A DNA stretch of 47,715 nt from JBBDXA01 sp040902585 (GTDB lineage: Bacteria; Planctomycetota; Phycisphaerae; Phycisphaerales; Phycisphaeraceae), in the NCBI GenBank assembly GCA_040902585.1, contig JBBDXA010000038.1, forward strand, positions 1 through 47,715, written 5' to 3'. The translations under genes and the position numbers were made by a program. Positions 18,074-24,077 of this stretch are shown here, piece by piece. The notes below the pieces were generated by a model. The model was given only the letters and a program-made list of their open reading frames with translations. It did no database searches and was not told the origin of the DNA. Positions within the stretch are counted from its first letter, which is position 1. Each line of letters opens with the position of its first letter.

Positions 18074-18187
18074 GAAATGCAAAATGCAAAGCATGCAAAC
18101 GAAAAATGGTAAATGAGAACAAGCGGGCGATCGTGCGAGTCTATTCATTGTGATTTTTCATTTGCATGCTTTGCATTTTGCATTTTC
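18074..18187. repeat. Heptanucleotide repeat element, AAATGCA type, inverted arms
   Basis: A short array of AAATGCA-like heptamers at 18074-18105 starts at the stop codon of the first DinB gene. A reverse-complement arm (TTTGCATGC, TTTGCATTTTGCATTTT) lies at 18152-18187. The spacer is about 46 bp. A third copy in forward orientation is at 18705-18731, so the second DinB gene lies between facing arrays. Confidence 0.8.
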
Positions 18188-18212
18188 CCTTCCCCCAAAC
18201 GGAACCACTGAA

Positions 18213-18698
18213 ATGTCTCTCCTCATCGAAAGTCTTCTCGTCGGCTGGAACCGCAACGCGGAGTACGCTTCCAAACTCGTCGCGGATTTGTCCGATGCCC
18301 AGATGCTGCTTCAGCCCAATGGTGCCAATCATCCCGCATGGCTCTTCTCGCACCTGAACCTCTATCACCCCGTACTTGTCGCGATGGTGCGTGGCCAGGC
18401 GTTTGAAGACCCGAAGGTTCACAAGTTCGGCATGCAGAGTAAGCCCGAGCAGGATGCCGCGCTGTATGGAACGAAGCAGCAGATCATCGACACTTTCTTG
18501 AAGGGACACGCCGACGTCGCCGCGGCCCTGAGCGCCGCGAGCGAAGCTGCGCTGGAGAAGGCGATGCCGCTGGAGCGATGGCGCGCGCCCTTCCCGAAGG
18601 TCGGCTCCATCCTGGGCTATCTCATGCTGGTGCATGAGAGCACGCACCTGGGCCAGATCAGCATGTGGCGCAGGGTGCAGGGGATGAAGGCGGTGTAG
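18213..18698 (+). CDS. DinB family protein (second of two)
   Basis: A 161-residue DinB-fold protein. The conserved His positions are seen in GANHPAWLFSHLNLYH (residues about 43-56) and at the C-terminus in MLVHESTHLGQISMWRR. The fold and length match the family; the substrate is unknown. The start at 18213 opens the conserved helix (SLLIESLLVGWNRNAEYASKLVADL); upstream codons in the frame lie in the heptamer repeat arm and are not credible as coding. It is flanked on both sides by AAATGCA-type heptamer arrays (18152-18187 and 18705-18731). Confidence 0.88.
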   Translation: MSLLIESLLVGWNRNAEYASKLVADLSDAQMLLQPNGANHPAWLFSHLNLYHPVLVAMVRGQAFEDPKVHKFGMQSKPEQDAALYGTKQQIIDTFLKGHADVAAALSAASEAALEKAMPLERWRAPFPKVGSILGYLMLVHESTHLGQISMWRRVQGMKAV

Positions 18699-18704
18699 GG
18701 ATGG

Positions 18705-18731
18705 GCAAATGCAAAATGCAAAGCATGCAAG
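18705..18731. repeat. Heptanucleotide array, AAATGCA type
   Basis: Three to four AAATGCA-like heptamers, GCAAATGCAAAATGC then AAAGCATGCAA, start 7 bp after the stop codon of the second DinB gene. The sequence nearly repeats that at 18074-18100. Confidence 0.75.
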
Positions 18732-18795
18732 GGCGAAACGCAAAGTGAAGAGCGTGTGGTTGTGCAGCGGCGTGGAGATGTCAGTCTGCCGGCAC

Positions 18796-18824
18796 TTGAA
18801 AGTCGCTCGTCAGGTTTGTATAAT
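18796..18824 (+). promoter_or_regulatory. Strong sigma-70-type promoter
   Basis: TTGAAA at 18796-18801 and a perfect TATAAT at 18819-18824 are separated by exactly 17 bp. Initiation is expected near 18831. No gene begins within the next 350 bp on this strand, so the transcript is either non-coding or a long leader for the cysteine desulfurase at 19205. Confidence 0.7.
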
Positions 18825-18829
18825 GTTCG

Positions 18830-19041
18830 GATGCCGATCCCGGCCGCGCGATCGTTTCGCCCGGCCTGCATCAGTCGCGCCCGCGCGACCCGGGCGGTCC
18901 GTTCGCCTGCGATTGGCCCGCCGTGCCATTCGAGCGTGTCTAGTAGACACGAGGTAGCCATTTGACAACTGGTGATCGCCCATGCACTTAAAGCAAAATG
19001 GCCACCAGGGGGTAGGGGGGTGGTAGACATTTGGCTACCTC
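18830..19041 (+). ncRNA. Candidate structured non-coding RNA (or long structured leader)
   Basis: Beginning at the expected transcription start, several helices can form in order: GATGC (18830-18834) with GCATC (18868-18872), enclosing GGCCG (18842-18846) with CGGCC (18862-18866); GTCGCG (18874-18879) with CGCGAC (18884-18889); GGCGG (18893-18897) with CCGCC (18918-18922); GTGTC (18936-18940) with GACAC (18946-18950); and a long-range GAGGTAGCC (18951-18959) with GGCTACCTC (19033-19041). I do not recognise SRP RNA, RNase P, tmRNA or 6S signatures. The 3' end is undefined. High GC makes some hairpins expected by chance, so this is tentative. Confidence 0.35.
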
Positions 19042-19161
19042 CAGCCATGGTCCAAGCCCCGGTGACTCACTTCAACCTGCCCGTGTTGGTCTCTCCGACG
19101 CGGTCAATCGAAAACCTCTAAAATACCCCGCTCGCCGCGGCTCGTCTGACTCCCATGCTCT

Positions 19162-19198
19162 TACCCCTTGGCCCTTGGCCCTTCGCCCTTGGCCCCAG
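19162..19198. repeat. Heptanucleotide array, CCTTGGC type
   Basis: CCTTGGC, CCTTGGC, CCTTCGC, CCTTGGC and CCCAGCC follow one another with a strict 7-bp period and end about 6 bp before the ATG at 19205. The usual Shine-Dalgarno position of the cysteine desulfurase gene is occupied by this array. Confidence 0.8.
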
Positions 19199-19204
19199 CC
19201 TCCC

Positions 19205-20437
19205 ATGATCTACTTCGACAACGCCGCAACCAGTTTTCCCAAGGCCCCGGGCGTCGCCGCGGCGATGAGCAAGTTCATCTCCGAGGATGCCGCCAACCCC
19301 GGGCGTTCAGGTCATCGTATGGCAAAGAAGGCTGAGGACATGCTCGATGACGTTCGTCTTCGCCTAACGCGCTTGTTTGGCGGCATTGATGAACATCGCA
19401 TGGTCTTCGCCATGAACGGCACCGATGCGCTCAACATGGCGATCAAGGGCGTGGTGCCGACGGGCAGCATGAAGTCCGGCAACCTGCCGCACGTCATCAC
19501 GACGGTGCTGGAGCATAACTCGGTGAGCCGCCCGCTCGCCGCGATGGAGGAGCACGGGCGCATCACGCTGACGCGCGTGGATATCAACGATGAAGGCTTC
19601 ATCGATCCGGATGATGTGAGGAAAGCGATCACGCCGGACACGGTGCTGATCGTCATCACGCACGGTTCCAACGTGCTGGGCACGATTCAGGATGCGGGCG
19701 CAGTCGGATGCATCGCGCGCGAGGCGAACATTCTGTTCTGCCTCGATGCGGCTCAGACGGCCGGCGCTTCGCCCGTCGATATCGAAAAGATGTGCATCGA
19801 CCTGCTCGCGTTCCCCGGTCACAAATCCCTGCTCGGCCCGACAGGCACCGGTGGACTTTACGTCGGCGAGCGATGTCCGCACCCGGCTGAAAGCGTGGCG
19901 GTGGGCGATGACGGTAAACGCACCAACCGCATGGCGTCTTACATGAAGCTTCAGCCCTGGCGCGAAGGCGGCACCGGTGGCGATTCCTCCAGCCCCACGC
20001 AGCCGACGATTTATCCTTACTACTTAGAAGGCGGGACGCCTAATACCGTGGGCGTTGCGGGGCTCGCGGCCGGCATCGATTACCTGGACAAGCATCCCAT
20101 GGCTGACCTGCTGGCCCACGAGCAGCACATGGTCCAGCGCATTCTCGACACGCTCGGCGATGACACTCGCTTCACTCTTTACGGCACGCGCGAGGCCTCC
20201 AAGCGCGTCGGCACCGTGTCGTTCAACACGAGTGGATGGGATAGTCGAGACCTTTCGGCCGCGCTTGACTCAAGTTTCGAAATCGCCGTTCGATCGGGTC
20301 TTCATTGCGCGCCTTATTGTCACAAGCGTATTGGAACATTCCCCGAGGGCGCGGTGCGCATCAGCCCCGGTGTCTTCAACACCGAGGCGGAACTAGACAC
20401 ATTGTTAGACGCCCTGAAACAGATCGCCGGCGGGTGA
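19205..20437 (+). CDS. Cysteine desulfurase family protein (class V aminotransferase fold)
   Basis: A 410-residue PLP enzyme of the NifS/SufS-like group, closest in style to stand-alone cysteine desulfurase family members that begin MIYFDNAATSFPK. It would remove sulfur from cysteine to give alanine and an enzyme persulfide. The PLP lysine is in FPGHKSLLGPTGTGG near residue 206, the cofactor Asp/Gln motif is in LFCLDAAQTAG, and the likely catalytic Cys is in RSGLHCAPYCHK near residue 368. The start is the ATG at 19205; the frame extends upstream through a heptamer array and has no similarity there. No suf/isc partner genes are adjacent, so it may supply sulfur for another purpose. A family B triplet follows the stop codon. 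Confidence 0.92.
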   Translation: MIYFDNAATSFPKAPGVAAAMSKFISEDAANPGRSGHRMAKKAEDMLDDVRLRLTRLFGGIDEHRMVFAMNGTDALNMAIKGVVPTGSMKSGNLPHVITTVLEHNSVSRPLAAMEEHGRITLTRVDINDEGFIDPDDVRKAITPDTVLIVITHGSNVLGTIQDAGAVGCIAREANILFCLDAAQTAGASPVDIEKMCIDLLAFPGHKSLLGPTGTGGLYVGERCPHPAESVAVGDDGKRTNRMASYMKLQPWREGGTGGDSSSPTQPTIYPYYLEGGTPNTVGVAGLAAGIDYLDKHPMADLLAHEQHMVQRILDTLGDDTRFTLYGTREASKRVGTVSFNTSGWDSRDLSAALDSSFEIAVRSGLHCAPYCHKRIGTFPEGAVRISPGVFNTEAELDTLLDALKQIAGG

Positions 20438-20448
20438 AGGGAGCACCT

Positions 20449-20552
20449 GGAGCACCATCCCGGGAGGGTGGTGCCTGCCTGTACTGCCGGCCAAGCACCA
20501 CCCTTCCGGGATGGTGCTCCATTCAGGCACCACCCTTCCGGGATGGTGCTCC
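20449..20552. repeat. Palindromic element (family B), three units
   Basis: Units lie at 20449-20475, 20494-20520 and 20526-20552. The second and third are near-identical tandem copies in one orientation (CACCCTTCCGGGATGGTGCT), and the first is in the opposite orientation. They fill the convergent gap between the cysteine desulfurase and the thioredoxin-fold gene, where a bidirectional terminator would be useful. Confidence 0.88.
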
Positions 20553-20558
20553 AGCCGC

Positions 20559-21578
20559 TCACGGAATCTTCATCAGACTCTTCGCGTCCGCCAGCACCTT
20601 GCGGGGGCCGACATATTGCCCGTTGACGACGGATGATGAAACGACATTTCCCTCTTTGTCCAGGAGCACAAGATGCGGAATCCCGTTGTGATCGTACTTC
20701 TGTTTCAGGCCGGTCTTCGCGACGTTCTCGTAAGGCACGGCCAGAAAGTGCATCTTGTCGTCCTTCATGTACTTGGCCATGAGGTCCTTGGAATTGCAGG
20801 AGCTGACGAAGATGACTTCGAAGTTGAACTTCTTGGCGTAGTCATCGTGGAACTTGACGAAGTCCGGCGTGAACTGCCGGCAGGGGCCGCACCAGCTCGC
20901 GGAGAAATAGATGAACACATAATCCTTGCTGGCGAGTTCAGCCGATTCGTGTGCCTTGCCTTCGAGGTCCACGAGCGAAGCACCGATGGCCTTGATCAGT
21001 TCGGGATTGGCGTTGGTGGTCTTGCTCGATGCGGAGGCGCTGGAAGATTCCGATGCGGCGGCGGGGCTCAGATCTTCCGCCTTGATCGCGGCCATCTCCT
21101 GCGACAGCTCGGCAGCGCGGGTTTCGTCGTTCTTCCGCTTGTAGCCGGCGACGATGGTGTCGTAAATCTTCTCCAGCGTCGTGTTGGCACGAGTGACGGC
21201 AAGCTTGAAGGCCTTGGTCGACGTCTCCACCACGGCAGCGCGGCGCTTGATCGCGCCTTCGAGCTGCTTGTCATCGATCGGGCTCTCGGCCTTGTCCGTG
21301 CCGCTGAGGATGGTTTCGAGCAGGGCGGTCAGCGCTTCGGCGCGGTCGGTCTCCTGCTTCTTGTTGGCGATGGCGATGGCGGAATCGAACACGCGGCGCA
21401 GGTCGGCGTCAGCGCGTTTGATGGCCGCGTTGTAGGCTTCGCCGGCGCGGTCGATCTCCTGCTGTCGCTTGTCCTTGGCGCGTTCGATGGTCTTCTCCAG
21501 CGCCGGATCGGAGGCGAGGAGAGTACACGTCAACAAACCGATCGCGATTGCCCAGATGCTGATCTGCCTGCGAGTCAT
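20559..21578 (-). CDS. Exported thioredoxin-fold protein with N-terminal coiled coil (TlpA/nucleoredoxin-like)
   Basis: A 339-residue protein with a signal peptide (RRQISIWAIAIGLLTCTLLAS), an alpha-helical, Lys/Glu/Ala-rich coiled-coil region (residues about 25-170) and a C-terminal thioredoxin-like domain. The redox motif is YFSASWCGPCRQFTPDF near residue 230, and the cis-proline region is NGIPHLVLLDKEG. It probably acts as a periplasmic disulfide reductase or exchange protein. ATG at 21578 is preceded by AAAGGG; the frame extends 27 codons upstream without signal-peptide logic. The helical N-terminus appears in other planctomycete thioredoxin-like proteins, but its role is not known to me. 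Confidence 0.88.
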   Translation of the reverse strand: MTRRQISIWAIAIGLLTCTLLASDPALEKTIERAKDKRQQEIDRAGEAYNAAIKRADADLRRVFDSAIAIANKKQETDRAEALTALLETILSGTDKAESPIDDKQLEGAIKRRAAVVETSTKAFKLAVTRANTTLEKIYDTIVAGYKRKNDETRAAELSQEMAAIKAEDLSPAAASESSSASASSKTTNANPELIKAIGASLVDLEGKAHESAELASKDYVFIYFSASWCGPCRQFTPDFVKFHDDYAKKFNFEVIFVSSCNSKDLMAKYMKDDKMHFLAVPYENVAKTGLKQKYDHNGIPHLVLLDKEGNVVSSSVVNGQYVGPRKVLADAKSLMKIP

Positions 21579-21610
21579 GTGTTGCCCTTTCGTGGAAGCG
21601 GGTTGGACCG

Positions 21611-22342
21611 TCAGACCTGCGATGGCCGGATTACAGGATACCAGCGCGGGGCGTTGCAACCATCATCCGAGTCCAACATCCGTCCGGTGGCTGGGGCTGG
21701 AGTCCGCCCAAGCCCCGGCCCGAAGTACCCTGTGCGTCCTGTTGCCGGGGCTTCGCAAAGCCTCGGCTCCAGCCACCCGCCGCTCCCAAATCGCCCCCGC
21801 CGGTTGCCTGAAGCGAGCACGGCAATCAGGATGATCAGCCCGATGAGGCCGAAGACGATGACGATTGCAATCGTGCAGCCCTGCCGGCGCTTTCGCTTGG
21901 CTTCCTCATCGAAGATCACGCTGTTGTGCTTCCACTTGCGGAACGCCTCATCAAAGGGAATGCCGCCAATGAGGAAATGCTCAAGCCCTCGAACCAGGTC
22001 GGTCATCAGGTGCCCGTGCGGGCCCTTGGCCTTGCCGCGCGGGGTGAGGGCGGCTCCGATCATGATGCGTCCGCGGTCGAAGTCGATCTGGATCCGCTGC
22101 GGGCAGTCGCTGATGCCCTTGGCCTTCCCGGGGGACTTCTTGCCGTACGTGAAGACCAGCGGCGCGGGCTTACCGCATTCGGAGCAGAGCGTGCGCCCTT
22201 CGCGGAGCGAGCCGCGCACGTCGTATCCGCACACGGCACACTGGACCTCCCAGCGGAAGCCCATCTGCTCCATCGGATCGACGAGCTGCTGGATCACTTC
22301 CTTCCATTCCAGCGTGGTGACAAACGTGTGTTCGACGAGCAA
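21611..22342 (-). CDS. Zinc-ribbon protein with one membrane segment; repeat-derived C-terminus
   Basis: A 243-residue protein. Residues about 34-57 carry a zinc ribbon (CAVCGYDVRG...CSECGKPAP). After a globular, basic middle part comes one transmembrane segment (CTIAIVIVFGLIGLIILIAVLA, about 155-177). The final 60 residues, from GSGGWLEPRLCEAPATG on, are encoded by an inverted repeat (21686-21777) and adjacent DNA, so the natural C-terminus probably lay just after the membrane segment. The gene is followed by the thioredoxin-fold gene and preceded by a CPBP protease and another zinc-ribbon membrane protein, all on the minus strand. No family assignment or function can be offered. Confidence 0.7.
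   Translation of the reverse strand: MLVEHTFVTTLEWKEVIQQLVDPMEQMGFRWEVQCAVCGYDVRGSLREGRTLCSECGKPAPLVFTYGKKSPGKAKGISDCPQRIQIDFDRGRIMIGAALTPRGKAKGPHGHLMTDLVRGLEHFLIGGIPFDEAFRKWKHNSVIFDEEAKRKRRQGCTIAIVIVFGLIGLIILIAVLASGNRRGRFGSGGWLEPRLCEAPATGRTGYFGPGLGRTPAPATGRMLDSDDGCNAPRWYPVIRPSQV
21686..21777. repeat. Palindromic element (family E) at a gene 3' end
   Basis: Imperfect arms at 21686-21718 and 21745-21777 share GGTGGCTGG...AGCCCCGG and its complement (CCGGGGCTT...CCAGCCACC). The element is read through by the zinc-ribbon gene and supplies part of its C-terminus. Confidence 0.75.
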
Positions 22343-22373
22343 GTCGGGACTCCTTCGTCAGAGCGCCGCTGCA

Positions 22374-23258
22374 TCAGGGCATGTCCGTCAGCAGCACCAG
22401 GGTGTTGTGAACAAAGTGGAGAAGAATACACGGATAGAGCGAGCCGGTCTTGTGCCGCAGGTAACCCAGCGACAGGCCGATGACGAACAGATGCGGAAAG
22501 CTCAAGGGCATCAGATGCAGCACCATGAACAGGAGCGAGCTGACAATGATCGCGTCGCGCACGGACATGTAGTGCATCATGGCCGGCTGAATGATGCCGC
22601 GAAAGGCGAGCTCTTCGAAGATGGGCGGCTGCACGCTCAGGAGCAGGAAGATCACGGGCAGCGACAGGCCGCCTTCCATCATCGGGCCGACTTCATCGAC
22701 CTCCGGAAGCTGAAGCACTTTGGCCAGCATCACCATCATGCCCATGGCCAGCAGGTAGGTCGCGCCACCGCCCAGCGCGGCAATGATGAACCACTTGGCA
22801 GCGGGCACGGTGGTCAGGCACGGGCTGACCGTCTTCCACGAACCGACGACCCACAGGAGCACGACCACGGACATGACCGCGGAGATGAGGCAGGTGGTCT
22901 TCGCTTCGGGGGCACCAAACCTGATGGAGATGGCACCGATGAGAATGGTGCCCAGCACGGCAAAGTACAGGCCCAGCGAGGAGGCGATCGAAGGTGCATC
23001 CTCGCGGCGCGGGGGGCGGGCATCCAGTTCCTCCTGCGAGGGTTCGCATCGAGGACAGATGCCGGTGAAGTCATCCACGACCGTGCCGCAGGTGCGGCAG
23101 AATCGTCTGACCGGCGCAGGTGGCGCAGCGGGCGCGGCGAGACCGGCGGAGTCTGCGTCAAGGAAGTCATCCAGATCCAGCGCGTCCGGCTCCTTCGGTG
23201 AAGGCGGATCGGCGGGAGGCCAGTCATGGCTCCAGGGATCGGTTCGTTCGTCGTTCAT
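22374..23258 (-). CDS. CPBP family intramembrane glutamic endopeptidase with N-terminal zinc ribbon
   Basis: A 294-residue protein. The N-terminal 75 residues are acidic and soluble and contain a zinc ribbon (CRTCGTVVDDFTGICPRC). About six to eight membrane segments follow. The CPBP/Abi (CAAX-protease-like) motifs are present: FEELAFRG near residue 214 (the EExxxR motif), FMVLHLMPLSFPH and a final HFVHNTLV with the conserved His and Asn. These proteases act inside the membrane; prokaryotic substrates are mostly unknown. The start is taken at the ATG at 23258 (MNDERTDPW); the frame extends 37 codons further into the preceding gene. It lies between two other zinc-ribbon membrane protein genes on the same strand. 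Confidence 0.88.
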   Translation of the reverse strand: MNDERTDPWSHDWPPADPPSPKEPDALDLDDFLDADSAGLAAPAAPPAPVRRFCRTCGTVVDDFTGICPRCEPSQEELDARPPRREDAPSIASSLGLYFAVLGTILIGAISIRFGAPEAKTTCLISAVMSVVVLLWVVGSWKTVSPCLTTVPAAKWFIIAALGGGATYLLAMGMMVMLAKVLQLPEVDEVGPMMEGGLSLPVIFLLLSVQPPIFEELAFRGIIQPAMMHYMSVRDAIIVSSLLFMVLHLMPLSFPHLFVIGLSLGYLRHKTGSLYPCILLHFVHNTLVLLTDMP

Positions 23259-23298
23259 GGCGTTCTCTTGGAGCGAACCTGTCGCCGGAGCGGCCTGA

Positions 23299-23835
23299 TC
23301 AGTCGCCCATTTCCTGCACCAGCTTGCGATGCTGGATGCCCGCCTGAATCGCCTGAATGAGCACGGCAACGACGATGATCTTGATCAGCAGACCTTGGTA
23401 GAGGGTTGTCGGATCAAGAATGCCGGAGATCAAATGCAGGGAAACGTAAACCACCAGACCGACCACCGCCGCGGGCAGCGGGCTGGACCGGGCCCAGATC
23501 GCCAGCACAAAGAAGCCGGCCCCGATGCCGCCCATGACGATCAGAACGGTTTGCAGCGCTTTCTTGTCCACGCGCGGGTCGTTGCCCGCGAAGGAGATGA
23601 GCACCGTGGCGATGACCTGAATGATCGCCACCGCCAGCAGCGCCCCGAACGCCTTCTTCATGGTCTTGGCCAGTTCCAGTTGCTGAACGGATCGGCCGGC
23701 GGAGGTCGTGGCCAGTTCGGAGTCTTTGACGATGCGCGGGCCGTGACCGGTGGGAAGAGCTTTGCCGCAGGCTTCGCAGAAGGCCGCGTCGTACAGGTTC
23801 GCTCCGCCGCAATGAGGGCACTGGACTTCTGCCAT
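23299..23835 (-). CDS. Zinc-ribbon integral membrane protein, function unknown
   Basis: A 178-residue protein with an N-terminal zinc ribbon (CPHCGGANLYDAAFCEACGK, residues 6-25), a short linker, and four hydrophobic segments: AFGALLAVAIIQVIATVLISF, VLIVMGGIGAGFFVLAIWA, AAVVGLVVYVSLHLISGIL and LLIKIIVVAVLIQAIQAGI. It opens a minus-strand run that continues with the CPBP protease and the other zinc-ribbon protein; the gap to the protease gene is 40 bp. No known family is recognised. A membrane protein with a cytoplasmic metal-binding head is all that can be stated. Confidence 0.8.
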   Translation of the reverse strand: MAEVQCPHCGGANLYDAAFCEACGKALPTGHGPRIVKDSELATTSAGRSVQQLELAKTMKKAFGALLAVAIIQVIATVLISFAGNDPRVDKKALQTVLIVMGGIGAGFFVLAIWARSSPLPAAVVGLVVYVSLHLISGILDPTTLYQGLLIKIIVVAVLIQAIQAGIQHRKLVQEMGD

Positions 23836-24077
23836 GTCGTGACTCCGGATAGGGGTTGTGTAGACGGGCCTGTTGGCAGGAGGATTCTAATGGTGTTGAC
23901 CGGGCTGTGCAAAGGGTTTGCGGGAAAGGCGGAGAGCGGCGCACTGCGAGATAAGGTCGGGTTCCACGCTTCCTTTTCCGCATCCTGGCATTCCTCTAAA
24001 TGGATGACCCCTGATCATCCGATAACACCAGAGGTAAACCCGCGCGAGCGGAGCGCGGTGTGTTCAGGGATTTCATC

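Larger units (their letters stand above)
18699..19204. other. Gene-free stretch of about 500 bp
   Basis: I see no convincing protein-coding gene here. It contains an AAATGCA heptamer array (18705-18731), a very good sigma-70 promoter (18796-18824), a run of hairpins (18830-18950), a 9-bp inverted pair (18951-18959 with 19033-19041) and a CCTTGGC heptamer array (19162-19198) that runs up to the start of the cysteine desulfurase gene. A TAAAAT sequence near 19120 could be a weak -10 for that gene, but has no good -35. Confidence 0.7.

Noticed and set aside
20673..23201. An 842-codon open frame on the plus strand spanning the thioredoxin-fold, zinc-ribbon and CPBP genes
   Set aside because: It crosses three well-supported minus-strand genes and their gaps; its translation is low-complexity and without a domain. 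High GC content makes such frames likely.
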